DNA from: Spisula solida
Taxonomy: Eukaryota; Mollusca; Bivalvia; Venerida; Mactridae
DNA length: 64,000 nucleotides
Reading direction: 5' to 3'
Assembly: GCA_947247005.1 (NCBI GenBank)
Contig: OX365949.1
Coordinates: forward strand, 9,000,001-9,064,000
The translations under genes and the position numbers were made by a program. The notes under the pieces are model-generated. The model was not told where the DNA came from and did no database searches. It worked only from the letters and a program-made list of their open reading frames with translations. How positions within the stretch are numbered: position 1 is the stretch's first letter; the number at the start of each line of letters is the position of its first letter. Below, piece after piece: positions 48,001-63,000 of the stretch.

Positions 48001-51000
48001 ATTGAAACGTGAATCATTTCTACAAAGATCATGTACACCAACAATAGCTATCATTTCAACTGAGTTATCCATTAATTAACACGAACAGTTAATCTAAGTG
48101 CTCTAGCATGGAGCATGTGCTATTAACAATTCTCATTGTAAATAAATGTATGCGGCACATTGAATTTGCCAATCAGATATAATATAGATATGAAAAACTC
48201 CAATACGTTCCACTGTTCTTTACCCCAGAATTAGAATTTAAAGCTACACAACCAGTATGGTTACATTTTCCAAGATTAATAATGCATTAGTTCTGTGATA
48301 TACATTTTGGATTCTCATAATATGCATACCTAATACATTGCAACTGAATTATACATCGTACTAGTATTCTGTCAGCATGTCCGTGACTGACATTCTAATA
48401 CAGTATAAACAATATACATATAGTTCAGTCAGGGTAATAATACAGTGACGCAGCGGTCAGGTCCATTATTACGGTGTAAAACCAATTATAAAGGCTTAAA
48501 CAGACAGCCATAAAATTATATTCAATGCTAAACCAACACACTATATTCACACTACCTATTCAGACCATGGTTCCAATCTTCTGTGTACACAAATGAATCC
48601 CTCACTGTCACCAGATTCTAACTGGATTATACAGTGGCATATCTTAGTAAATAATCAATTTTAGGTCGAAATCTTTTAACAAATATATTATCTTTTCGAT
48701 TATCAAATAAATTGGGTAGAACATAAATAAGTATGACATTTGTATTTTCCTACCCATCAGTGTTTACATACCAAAATCTACTTTCCACGTGCAGCACCTG
48801 TTATAAAGTATCAAAAGCAGTATAAAACATTATGTCATATATTTTAGCCAACATTTCTGTATGTTCATGTACAAAGCTAGTAAATATTTCCATTTTAAAC
48901 CCATACGGATGACAGAGATTATGATAGTATTCATATCTATACTTGGTCGCAACGTATCTAAAAAGATTTTAAATGCAAACATTTCTTACAATTAAGTAAA
49001 AAGCCAATCAATCTAGATGTGTAAAACTACCGAGACTTTAAACAGATTTCTTTGGACGAAATATTCGTGCGTAAATCAATACCACAACTATCAAAACAAT
49101 AAAACACGTAAAATACTCATCTTCCATTCTGCAGTGCGGGTGTTTATTCATCTACATCGACTCGTTCTGCTTATGGAAATCGTCCAACACGGCCATGCAA
49201 AACTCTCGCCATATTAAGTGGTTTCTTGTCCACGTGTCATGGTAGGCATGCAATATCTGGCCCGAACGGGTTCTTCTGTAGAATTCTCCCCAACAGGATA
49301 AATGGAACGTTTGCACTGTCAGCACTCCATAGTCAAGTGCGAAGCTGTTCGTCAAACTGGCTGACTAAGACAGTCTCGAATTTCAACTGAATCGTCCATA
49401 ATGTTAATCGAAACACTATTTTTACTGAGTCCAATTGTTCTAACACTAAACATAACGTCTGCTGAATAACTGCGTTAGGTGTGGTCTCACTATCCACGAA
49501 AAATTATACGTCTTGTAAGCTCTAAGTGCCCAAAGCTGAATGACCACATACCTTCAATCACTGCGCACGACAACTCGTGCGCTATGGTTACCAACATAAC
49601 AAGTCCTGATTCGTGCAATCAGAAGATCTTAACCAATCACAGGAAAGCATTTTCCGTCTTATGCGCTTCGCTTAACCGACAGAAAATAAATTTTTTATTT
49701 TATTGCTTTTCAAATGTTTGTGTATCGGTCGGTAGACCAAATCATTTCCATTTGATAACAAGAACAGTTAGAAGGCTAAGATCCTCTCACTTAAATCTCT
49801 ACAGGGAGGTTGGTCATCATATTAATTTTGATGTCTGAGTTGGTCAAGGTTCATGATACCTTAAAACATAAAAAGATAAATGACTTTTTGACTGCCTTTA
49901 AACAGAATAATCTCTTGTTATTGAACAATGTTTTCCTATCCATGTTTAGGAAATAGATCGCAGTACGGCCTGAGGGATTAATTCCTAGGCATATGAACTC
50001 TAAACCGTGATCTATTCACTGGTATTTCATGCAAAACTGCAATCTATTTGCATTCTTACATGTGCAATTTTATATGAACTAATTTATTTGCAGAGTTAAT
50101 GAGTTATTCTTCATGTTGCTATAGACAACTTCTGCTGTTCAAAGTATCGTAACGTCCACCCCTGGATTTTTAAGCTTTACTATTATCTTTATTTATCGCC
50201 AAACTGATGCTTATTTAATGCCAAATTTCAATTACGTATTTCACGTTTAAGCATATGAATTGATACATGCAATAACATATTACTAGAATATATATTAAAT
50301 ATAATCAAATAAATAAACGGAAACGCTACGAAATGAAAATTACAAAAAACGTCACGCTCTACAGCGACGTCACAATTCATGAGGTCATGAAATAAATAAG
50401 ACGTAAATTTCATTGATAAAAATCGCAAATTATACGCGGCAAATAAATTAAATAGCCGAAATTCTACCGTGATTAACTGTTTATTAGATCACACTACAGC
50501 TCTATACGTTTACATGGAGCAAAATACAGACAGTGTTAGAATGAAATAATCTATTAGGCCATTAATGAATCATTATGAATTATTATCTGTAATACTATCA
50601 CCCAAATCTGTCCAAAAAAGAAAAAGGGTAAGGAACTAGTACAGTCAATTTAAGTTAAAAAAATTCAAACATTTTATGATTTCTCTATGTCTTGCATGTA
50701 ACTAAAATAATTGATGGATTACTGTTTCGAAATTTGGAAGACGCAAACTTAATATGTTGATGTGGTTCATTGACATCTTTAAAGCAAGAAAAAAGTGTGT
50801 GCGGCTTGAAAGATAATAAATGGGAGAGGATTGGGTTTATAACAATTATAATCTAGGAATTAATTTATGCTGATTTGGCTTGTTTACATTCAACTAAGAT
50901 AGTTGTAAGCACATGGTAATTTCTCTGCCAGATTGGCCAATAATCTCGTTCTTGAAGGAGGATTGAAGAGACAGTTGTGTGATACAAGAAATCCTGTTGC

Positions 51001-54000
51001 AATATACTAGCTCTATTTGATTAGTCTTTTTGGTTATAATTAACATGCCCAGTGTGCAACCAATACACCGGAGACTGCCACTGTGTTACCAACCGGTTTA
51101 TCTCCAGTTGCATGAGAGACACAAGTGTTTCATAAATGTGTTGCATCATAAATAGGGGTTGGGCTATGGTGATATATAGGAATTAATAGTTTTGTATAGT
51201 GAGGGCGATTTTGATGGATGTATGTCACAAAGTTTGTCTGAGCTTGTTCTAAACCATTGGTTGGATTTCAATGAAATTCCCCATGCATAGTTGGTACCAA
51301 ACCTTGATCTGCATGGTGTCAGGAATTTTAGATCAGATGATTTTTGCCATGGTTATGGCCCTTTGTCAATATCAATATGTTTTTGTGACAAAAACTTCTG
51401 TATGCAAACACTACCAATTCTTTTAAGTTTATTCTGGCTTTGAATTATAGGATGAAGAAAATGATGAGATACTGTGGAGATTGGCTCGTGCAGCTGTAGA
51501 CAGGGGAAAGTTACCATCCAATGATGATATTAAGAAAGCATTGTACTATGATGCATTTGGTTACATCAAACGAGCCCTAGCCTTAAATGATTCTAACTTC
51601 GCCGTACACAAGGTATGTTTCTTTCTGTGCTTGCAGGAAAAGGAAACTAAGATATTTCTTGTATTTTCCCTTGCTTAATGTAGGCCCATGCTTCAGGATC
51701 TTCTTGATTCCAGGTTTGTTCCCCATCTGCGCCACTGCTTAATTTATCCGCAAGAGCAACCCACCATGCTCCATTCGACCAACGTGTGTATTGGTACCTA
51801 TGAGGGCAGTGTGTGTACCTGTTTGATATTCCTGGGCGTCGTACCTCAATGTTGGCTGCACACCCAGGGTTTCCATCTACTTGTAGGTAGCTCAATAACA
51901 AGGGCAAGTTCAAATGTCAAAGGGTTGCTGAAATGCTGAACACGGAGCTCAAAATCTGGTAGATTAATTTTTTTGTCCGAGGAATTGGGAAAAAAGTGTA
52001 AATGACGATTGATACCTGTGTACTAAAGCTGGGACAAGTAGAACATTTGTACCCAGGAGCTTGATGTCGTATTACCTGCAGGAACCCAGGTGGAAACTCC
52101 TTTCCTGCATTCTTGCACTTTTGGTAATACTTGAAAAAGGAATAAAAATAATCGTCCAAACATGTACCTTGGTTTTCAAGAGCTACCATGTACTGATGTG
52201 GCTTGAAAAGGTAGATCCATGAATTGCTTTAATGTTCTGCAAACAGTGTTATTGCAGATGAATAAATTGTGAAATAACCTCTGTATACTTGTTTTTGGTA
52301 GGCATGCAGTGTATGTTTATTAGATTTTAAACCATTAGGCAGACAAGTTTTGCCTTGAAAAGTCCTTGAATGTGGTTTCAACCTTGAAAAATACTTGAAT
52401 TAAGTGCTGCTTTGAAAAAAAATGCCAAAATGGTACTTGAATTTCAGTGAAAAAACTTGAATGTAGGCACACAACCTTGAATATTCATAGAAGTGTATGG
52501 ATGTTGTCAAAATGACACATTATTACGATCAATATCTGCATAAAAAATGGTATGTGTCAGACAGTAGTGTGTAATACTTGTCTGCTTTGTTTCAGTGGTA
52601 TGCCATCTTGCTTGACTACACAGGAGAATATGAAGGAAACAAAAAGAGAATCCAGAACTCATTTGATGTAAAGGCACATTTTTTGGTAAGTTTGGTGCAT
52701 CTGTTCACATAATATGTATGTGTTGTAAAATTGTTAAAGAGATTGAGGGGCAAATATGGCATGCAATATTTGAACATTGAAACAAACGCCAGATATTTAT
52801 TATTCCCCCCATCTTTGATTGGGCTATTGAGCTGCCATGGGAGCATATGTTTGACCATATGTTTTAAGTTTGAAATTACAATATCAATATTTTAATTATT
52901 AGTCCCCTACCGGTTTTTGACCGGAGGGGACTATAGGTTTGCCCTCCGTCCGTCAGTCAGTCCGTCAGTCAGTCAGTCTGTCCGTCAAAAAATCTGGATC
53001 CTGACATAACTCAAACAGTTTCAAAGCTAAGTTTATGAAACTTGGTATGTGGATAGGGGGCAATAAGGGGATTATGCACGTCTAAAAATATTTTGATTCT
53101 GACAAAAATTGTGGTTGCTATGGCAACAGAAACATTGAAAATGGCTTAAAACCGGTAGGGGACTTCTGTATTGCTTGCAATTCTTAATTACTTGTTTCAG
53201 TCTTTGTTCTTTATTCATTAGAAATAGTGGAAATTACTATTTTATCCTGATACATCCCTAGAATAATTCTGCTGTTGCTAAAACAAGTCAAATTGGTGTC
53301 ATGGAAATTCCAATGATTTTGTGTCAAATTATCTTGATCTAGTTATTGAAACCAAAAATGTAGTTTGGATTTTAAGCCTTGTTTATTGTTTTGATGAAAG
53401 TTAAAATTATACTACAGGTCCATATTGTTTTACATGAATTGAATGTTACAGCAACAATAATGGTCTTTATTCAATTTCAGCGTGCCATTGAATTAAATCC
53501 CAAAGATGCTACCTCAATCCATTCATTAGGTTACTGGTAGGTATCCATGTTTTACTTATGCTTTATAAGTAATTTCTTGAAAAGATAGCTTTATAATTGT
53601 TAGTCTGGGAGGGGGTACTCTTTGGTGGCCTGATTTAAGTCACTGGCATCATATAGACTTACCACTCAGTGCTGTGGATCGTCTGTGTGCTACAGTATTT
53701 ACTTATCACTACAGCAGGTGTTAAGTGCCGTGTGGCGGCTGTAAAAAGTCTCCCTGCACTTCACTTCAGTGTAGTTATCATTTATAATTACTTCCCTTTA
53801 TAGCTAATTATACACAGAATTCGAAGTCCACAGTGTGTCATTCATTGCGGAGTGAGTATATATGCTTGCTTGAAATATCCATTTTTGGGGATGTGGATGG
53901 TGCGTTTTATATCTGACTCTTGCGTGGATGGCTACGCCGCTAGGGGCTGCCGTTGTTTCTGTGTGGCTTTGGATTGTCTGTGTGCTACAGTATTTATTTG

Positions 54001-57000
54001 AATACTACTAGGAATATCGACATTGTATGATTATCACTTACATGATCTGGGGGCATTATGAAGTGAACTTACTGAAGGTTTTGGTACTTAACTTCTACCC
54101 AAGCTCTCTCCAAAGCCCTGTAGAATGCTAGTGGATGTTTTATCAAAGCAAATACGGAAATCGTAAACTTACGTTCAAATTTAAATTCTTTATAATTCTT
54201 TAACAACTGTAAAATCAGGACAGATACGGTCTGTACGAGTTGCTTAACTGAATCATTATTTGTAAGTATCGCTACTCTATGTATCCCACAGTGTAGATGT
54301 AAAATAATTGTAAAGAATTTAAATTCGAGTGTTACTTTAAGATTCCGTAAGTGCCTTGATAAAACAGTACCCTGGAGTCTTCCTCCAGCTTCAGAGCTGT
54401 AACAATCTAAGCATGATGGTAGCTGTTGATAGTAGTCGTAACCATTTACACCATACAGGTCCTTACACTATTCTGATACAGGATATGGTACTAAATTTCC
54501 AGCTATTTAGGACTAATACCAAGAATAATAAGCGATCTTGTTAAGTACCTACCTAGTGATTGGATTGTCTCCCCTCTATGCTAATTATTGGAAAATGATT
54601 GATGAAGAAGATACGATAGGACCTGAATCGCCAAATATATGGTGTGAAGCCCTTACACTATTTATAGTTGTTGTTTTTTATGCCTATAGTGTTCAGGGTG
54701 ACGAATCACGTGACTTTTTGGGGTTTACCGGTGCAAATTCATAGATGTCAACAAGCTCGGTAAGTAACGTTTTTTTGCAAATAAACGTTCTAAATGAACT
54801 TGTTTTTCATTTTCTCGTAGCGCATAAAAGACAGCTTACGCTGCTCGTCATGCCAATATTAAATATTCCACAAAACTCTACTTAATAAACACGCTATCCT
54901 TGGCCAAAATATGACATGTTGAGAATTCGCCGTAGACTGTATGCTGCACGCAACGTGCATTTATGAGTTTTAAACATTTCATCGCAATTGAGTTGATTTT
55001 GTAAGCAGATAGTGATGTCCAAAGCATATTTTGTATGCCAAAAGTGTTTGAATAACATTAAATGCATGTATGTTATAAAATGGAAACTTTGTGAGCATTC
55101 CAAGTTTTGCTGTCGTAAACGTGATTAATGTAAGATGCTGCTTGCAACGTGTAAACCATTACGGTACAACTAATTATTCTGTTTGCAGTTATAAAGTCAA
55201 TGTAACATATCCTTTATGTGTGTTCAAGCCAATTCATATACATTGTACATTGTATTGATTAATTTCAAGATATAACAGTTTCATGAATATAAAATTTCAG
55301 TGAGATATTTTTTAGTTCCTGTTATTTGTCTGTACTCCTAACAAAACATTTTTACCCGATCGTCTTCAAACTTAGTGACAATGTTTATGGGCATAATATT
55401 TAGGTCAATGTCAAGTACAGGCCAAATCAGCCCAGTCCTTCTTGGGTAATGGTTTTTCAATAACTAAAAAATGTGAAATTGGCATTGTCTGTACTCTAGT
55501 TTAAACAGTTTTCATAGGATGTTTCAAACTTGTTGACATTATTTTTGGGCATGATATCTAGGCCAAGTGCAATTATAGGGCGATTGCTAAGGCCTTCGTG
55601 GGTTATGGTCCAATAATTACCAAAATAATTGACATTGTTCTCTAGTTCAAAGAGTTTTCATCTGCTTATCTTCAATGTTGGTGACAATGTATATGGGCAT
55701 AATATCTAGGCCAAGCTTAATTGAAGGTCGAATCAGCCCATGCCTTCTTGGGTTGTGGTCCTTTAATTACCACAAAATGTGAAAATTCCCTTGTCTGTAC
55801 TCTGATTCAAACAGTTCTCAACTGGTCATCTTCAAACGTGTTGACATTGTTTATGAGCATAATATCTAGACCAAGTTCAAATATAGTCCAAATCACCCAA
55901 GGCCTTCTTGTAGGATAGCCTATTAATTACCAAAACAATGTGAAATAGGCCAAGTTGGATTATTTTATTTTCATTCACTATTCCCCAGGCGGGCGTATTT
56001 TATGACATTTTGGCTCTTGTTTATTTATAAAATGACGGGTTTGAGCTGTCTTTTTGATATTATTTGAGGGCTAGGTCACAGGACATAATCACTCATTAGC
56101 AATAAATGTAAATCCCAGATAACCAAAACTATCAACCATTCACCATGTTGTTACATTTTGATCATTAAATCATGATATATGGACAGGCATATTTTATAAT
56201 ATTAATTATTATTACAGATGCTGTTGTAAAGAGCATTCCTAGCAGGCACCTGTTAGTGCAAATGGATGCTACCATTTGACTATTATTCTAGCTGGCTGGA
56301 CAGTACCATGCTAATCAATTGATGAAGCTGCAACTGAATATTACAAGCACTGGACTAACGTGATAGATTAAATTTAACAGGATTAATACATCTCTGTGCT
56401 GCATGAACGTTTATTTGAAGAAATATAAACTGATGTAAAATCCAATCAACAGAAATATTATGGCTCAGAGGGAATTTCTTGGAATTAATATGTTTGAAAG
56501 TTTACAACATGTACCCTTTACATTATGTTGCATTCCAACAGCTTTTAACAGTCTAGTCAATGTGCATACTCCACTGAAGGAGACCGCTCACAAATGGCAT
56601 TTGTGAATTAAAAGCTCTATGGCGAAAAAACATTAAAACTGTATTGCTATTCATTTTATTTATTACATGTATCGCAAATACTGATTATGTATATGTAACT
56701 TTTACTGTATAAATAATATGTTTGTCATTAAAAAGCTTATTCAAATGCATAAACAAGTATCATATTTATATATCTCATAAACAAAGACGAACAGTTAAAC
56801 CTCACTTGAAAAAAAGGCCATCTCAGAACCTAAATCATAATTTTGTTTGTTACTTTCCACGATTTCACAGTTGTATACTTCTAATATTAAGACCAAATCT
56901 ATAATAATGGCATTTTCAAAGTACCAATGGCGGTCTTATTAGTGAGGTTTAACTGTGACACTTGGCATATACAAAACAGCAGTCTGTAATATATTAGCTG

Positions 57001-60000
57001 CTGCAGTGGTTAGTGCGCTGGATTTGTATCCCGGCAATCCGGCTGTGAACCGATTTCTAAGGGGCAATCTCATTATTACCCTTTCTTTTGCACGTAATAA
57101 CATCATTGTCATCCGCTTATCACGATCTACAAAAGTTAGCCTCACATACGAGTACATCTCCATGAACTCTCATCTGGTTTTCAACTGTCTCAATGAAGTG
57201 TGCAACTGCTACAGGAACTGGCATCGGTTCAAGTATAGTCTCTATCATATCAATAGACACATTTGTCATGTTTGATTTTGCTAGTTTTTTTCTAGCTTCA
57301 TTGTGCTTTCCTTCTATTCCTTCCTTGTACACATTTCTCATGGTTCCTGTCAATACATGAGAAGAACCAACACAGAGCACTAAGTGAGATGACTGGAACA
57401 GCTATCGACAATGTCATGTTGATTGTTGTGGTCTAAGATTTGTTCAATTCGATATTGAATATTTTCATAAGCACCTTCTGTGTGTTCACACTTTGTGCAG
57501 TATAATTAAGTGAAATAACTCCACACTGTGGATATATTAAAGTAGGTTTTATTGGTGATTTCAAAATCGTCATAACGGGTGTAGATTATTACTTCCATTT
57601 AACCGGCTCGTGACTTCATCCATGGTGTCAACCATACGTTCTTAATTAGAATTGGGGACGTGACTGTAAACATCCTCCACATCCGACACAAAGACAAACA
57701 TTATTTTCGTCGCTTTTCCATGACATACTATCTGCAAAATAATTGATATGTTAGTAAGTAAATTCATTATTATGGATTACTAACTAGTATAAAGCTTGTG
57801 TTAATCTTTTGTGTTTTGAAGGTATCCAAAGAAAAATTATCACGTTTACAACAGCAATTCTCTAAATTCACGTTTACGACAGCATTTCTCCAAGTGTCAC
57901 TTTAATCATGCAGAAACGTCAAGTTATGATAATTAAAGATAGCCATATAATACATGAACGTATTCGAATAGTTTGATACACAGTTAACCTACTAAATACA
58001 ACATTTTACGGTAAACTGAAATGGGAAATGCAATTTCACGTCGCATGCAGCACGATTGTTTACATCAGTTTCTTTACTCGTCAATTTTGGCCAACGATTG
58101 CGTCCAACTTAGGAAGAGAATCCTTTAAGTTTGAACATGGTTAGAAGCAAAATGCTTATCTGTCTTTTATGCACTGCAAAATATTAAGAATAGTGTACGA
58201 ACAATTAGAGATATTGGCAAAAAACAGGTCTTACCGATGACTTAGCTCCTTTCAATATCCGTGCGTAAACCCCGTTGATTCGTCACCCTGGTGTTCACCC
58301 TGTCCGTGTGTGTGTTTGTGTGTTCGAAAATTGTGAGATTGTGTCCGCTCTGTAACTTTTTCATTTCTTATTGGATATTTATAATATATGGTACAAATGT
58401 TCACTACATCAAGACTTTTTGTCATGTGCAAGACCCAGGTCCCTAGCTCAAAGGTCAAGGTCACACTTAGAGGTCAAAGGTTAAAAGTCTCAAATAGGCA
58501 TGTGATTCGTGTCTGCTCTGTAACTATGTCATTTCTTATTGGATATTTATAATACTTGGTACATATGTTCACCATATAAAGATGAAGTGTCATGCACAAG
58601 ACCTTGGTCCCTAGCTCAAAGGTCAAGGTCATACTTTGATATAAAAAGTTAAAAGACACAAGTATACAAATCTTGTCAGTTTAAATCTTGTCTGCTTTGT
58701 TACTTTGTTATTTTCATTCAGGATTTTAGAATTACTTTGTCACATTCACACCCTTAGCTCAAATGTCAAGGTCACACTTTCAGACCCAGCTCTTGTCTTC
58801 AGGTCAATGTCACATTTGAGCAATTACAAACTTTATTTCAAATTATTCTATTTGCATACCTTTATACTTGGTGTCTGATGACAGCTTTTATCGGGAGCAT
58901 CCATGTACTGTGGACACATTTCTAGTATGTATTTATTTAAAACCCAGAAAATTCAAAACAAAATAAATAAAGAGTAAATACAAACAAAAACCATTAAAAG
59001 AAACTAAATAATGTCATGAAAAACTGAAATTTGTCATGCCAGGAAGTGTACTGTTTGATGAAATACTATCTTGATCTCGTTTGCAGGTGTTTTGTATTTG
59101 CTGAGATGGCATGGTATGAAAGATATATTGCAAAAACTATATTTGCTACTCCACCAACATCAACATTTGAGGAGGTTTGTATGAATGGTCCCTGCTTTTT
59201 CATTCACTACATTAAAGTAATGTATTATATGATGGTCATTCAATATATAATGCGAACTATCAATTATTTCTAAAACCCATCAAGATAATTAAACGCAATT
59301 TTGCATAATAAATATTTAAGTCATTTTTGTTTTGTTCGGGAAATGTAAGGACCTTTACGTCAATGACGTTATTAGCGCGCCCCTTCCTTTGACTTCACTC
59401 AATACATCATGGACGCGGTAACGTCACAGGGCCAATGTACCAGTAGTTAACAAAACAATTCAGCGCCGTCAAAACAAAAGTTCACCGAATTATTATTGCC
59501 TTACAAGAGGCTTGTGTTAAAATGCTCTCTTTCATATTCCGAAGTGGCGATACTATCAAATGAAAATACGATCGGCAGAATTGCAATCAACAAATATCAG
59601 TGTTCAGAGCAGGAAATCTATGCAACGGCCCAAATTAAACAGCAAAAATGAGGGAATATGTGAAATTGGACAGAATGTTCACATGAAAAGAAAGTCCTTG
59701 AAAAGGAGAGTAGTTTTGACTCGGTTCATTCGATTTTGTAAAACAGGTTAAACATGTGCTAGGATTGCGCTCGGCGGGTACCCAAAATTTTGATGTCGGG
59801 AAAAACAAAACGTCGCTTCAGAGGAGTTACCGGCTTGCTTTAGCGCTTTATTGTGGAAGGACAAACTGTTCTATCCATACTATATGCTATAGATAAGACG
59901 TAGACACATTCATACCAGCTGTAAATGAGACGACAGTAACCTGGAAATTCGACTTCCTAATTTACTTCGGAATAAATAGGCTGCGGCCATGCTGTATAGA

Positions 60001-63000
60001 GTGTATGTGCGCAGTTGCCTAGCAGCGCAAACAGAAGGTCTGTCGAAATGATGTGAGTCGGTCATGATCACATAGAAAGTTACTTTGAACGATTATGTCC
60101 ATGTTTGAATGATTGATAATGTCGGTAAGAATTTATGTGTTAGATCGCATTAAATATTGAATGACCCTTGTATGTATGCAGACTTTAGAAAAAAAATTAA
60201 AACGTGCCAGACAATCATATTGACAAAGGTTGAAAATCTATTGAAAATAATCTGTTGACATACCGGTAAATTGACAGACACATTTAAAAAGATGCCAGGT
60301 ATTAGTCTAAGAACTGATTCAATTCATGTTTTTTTGGGAGTGGTCGTCCGACCATCTGTTTTTCTTAGAGCGGTTTGACTGGCCTCTTAACTCTGACTTA
60401 ATTTTATTGATCAGTCTTTGAGATAACCACATTTTTGCCAAAATTTCAGGAGATCTTGACCCATTGTTTGCCCTCTGGATCTGGTCATACTGGTTAAAAC
60501 AGTTGTCATTCTTATTAATATTTTTGACAGGCTCATCTTTCGGACAGACAGGTTTCTGGACAAAACTGATTTTGTGCAGGTTGTCTGAATAGATTGATAT
60601 CACAAAAATTGTCTGTGCTTGTTCTCCTTTACCATTGGTCGGATTTCTATGACAAAGGACATAAACATTTGGAACCTAGTCTAGTTGGGCATATTGTCAG
60701 GAATTTTAGGTCAGATACTTTTTGCCAGAGTTGTGGCCCTTTGTGGAAGACATACGTTTGTGTATCAACAAACCTTTTTGTTGATGACCAGTCTGATAAT
60801 CCGACTTTTCGCGTAATATATGTGTATTAAAAACCTGTCAACAAGAGTGCTGTCAGTATATACATGTATATGTATAGAAGTTCAATGTCTCAGCTAGTTT
60901 GTTCGGTCTCGCCAATAAGACAAACTCTATAATATGACCACTTTATGTCGGTCCCAGTGGTGGTCTTAGTAGCGGAACTTAACTGTAGGTGCTATTCTAT
61001 TTTATCTTTCAGGCATTGAAATATTTCTTACAAGCTGAGGAAAGTGAGTGTTTTTTTTTCGTTTTTCAATTGTCTTTTTTAAATACACTTGTTTGCTTTG
61101 ATCATATAATTTGTTTTACAATCACAGAATTCCTTGATATTTTACATTTTTTTATGCTTTGTGCTTTTACACACTACCTTAAACTGATAAAACCTTGACA
61201 AAACCTCGTTTTTATCATTTATAGTAGAAGTCTTGCTTTTAAATTAATTTGATAAAAAAATGACCACCTTATTTGTTATAGTCATTAAGATTTAGAGAAA
61301 TGTGTAGCTCCTGGGCTTTTGTTGGAACCAAATTTTACCAGAGTATTGTGCCCTGTTTGAAAACCTACCTTTCTTGTATAATGATCATAGTGCATGCATG
61401 CGACTAATTGCACATAACTGGCCCAAATTTAAACATGATTCCGCGGAGACTGGCAACGTTATAGGTGGTATATGAGGTACTTTCCTTTTGGGCGAACCTA
61501 CATATTATTTGAAGAAGTTGTAGTCTTCCAATTATCAAAGAACTCTTTTGAGACAGTTGTACGTTTTTCTTTCTTCAATATTATTGAGTACTAGAAGATT
61601 GTCACCAGGGGGCAGTTTCGCTACAATTAGCATGAAAAAAGTCATACCTTTCTTTTTTTTAATGAGTCTTTCTAAAACATCGACTTTATATAAATTTTCA
61701 ATCAAATTTGTATAGATTAAATGACAAGATAACAGGTACTTGCATGAATTTACCAGGGTAACTTTTGTAGAAAAGTTCTAATAAGTGCAATATTTGTAAA
61801 ATTTCATACCATGGACATTTCCGTATAAAACTTAATAAAATGCCTCCCAGTTGTCTCCCCTATGCATATAGAGTTTTGCTTGTAGCTTGTATATTATTAC
61901 ATTATAGTTTTTATTTCTTGCACATTATAGTTAGAGTTTCAGGTAACACAGCATGTATGTTGTAGATTGTGTTACGTGATGTGTTTCCCTGCCTTGTATT
62001 GATGTTGTTGTCAGGGTTGTAAATAGGGACCAAATCTACCGTGTCATTTGGATAATTTTCAGATTTCTAGTGGATTTTATAGTGAAATGCTAAAATTGTT
62101 TACATAATTTTAATCAAGAATTGTGTTAACGAATAAAAGGATTTATTTTTGGTTGTAAAAACATTGGGAATATTGTACGTGCTTGCATAATCCAATGAAT
62201 TTGTTTGATAATCTTTGGCAAAGGTGTTCCTTTCTCAAGGATATAAATATAAATATAAATTTCTCAATATAAAGAAAAATGTTTAATATTTTCTCTAAAA
62301 AAAGCAAATATTATTTATGAACATTATTCATTCATTTCCTTTTATCTAAAACAGAATAATATCTATAATCAATGCTAAACTTGCCTTTTTATGGCCTTGC
62401 AGAATCTAGGAATTATCAGGTTTGAACTAGGGGGGAATGTGATAAATAGTATACATTTTCAGTAGAGCATGAGTCCATTTTCCTGACTTAGTGTATAAGA
62501 TGAGATTATGTTCCCTTGCTTGATTTAGTCATGTTTTATGTTGTCAGTTTAGTTTTTCCTTCGTTTGAAATGTTTTTACATGTATGTAAAAATATAAGGG
62601 AAACATGTAAACTTGTAAATCTGTTAGCTTAGTTGGTAGAGTGGTTAAAACATGGTATCAAACCCAATGAATTTTAAGTTCTTACTCTGATAGGCCAGTT
62701 TCCATATCACCTTCTACAGGACATCGTTTAAAAAAGAACCTCTTGTGTAGAGTAACCTCATGTCACTTACTGTACTTAGTGTCCATGTCAGTGGTTGATG
62801 CCTTGGATTTGTCTACATACTGGTACTTGCTAAAATTGTGCTGTGAGTTATACAAATATTAAGTAAAGAAGATGGTCCTAACGTCTTTGATACTGATATC
62901 GTGCTGGATGCCTGTCTGGATGTCACAAAGTTTGTCTGGGTTTGTTCTCCTTAACAATTGGTCAGATATCATTGAAACCTCATATGGACAGTTGGTACCA

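Larger units (their letters stand above)
44601..49693. mobile_element. Composite repeat with duplicated ends A and B
   Basis: Segment A (105 bp, starts 'tttcctgtgatcttcac') is at 44601-44705 and again at 45057-45161. Segment B (195 bp, starts 'aaaaattatacgtcttgtaa') is at 44865-45059 and 49499-49693. Each pair looks identical. The order is A-159 bp-B/A-4.3 kb-B, with B and A sharing 'ttt' at the junction. This equals a short (459 bp) and a long (4.6 kb) copy of one element joined head to tail. Internal tandem units (46358-46530) and internal duplicates are present, but no transposase or polymerase frame. It resembles the tandem-repeat-bearing Helentron-associated (pearl-type) elements of bivalves, by inference only. 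Confidence 0.7.

Noticed and set aside
44601..49693. LTR retrotransposon with A-B as the LTR
   Set aside because: A complete A-B unit is not found at the right end; only B is. No primer-binding site or pol frame lies between.
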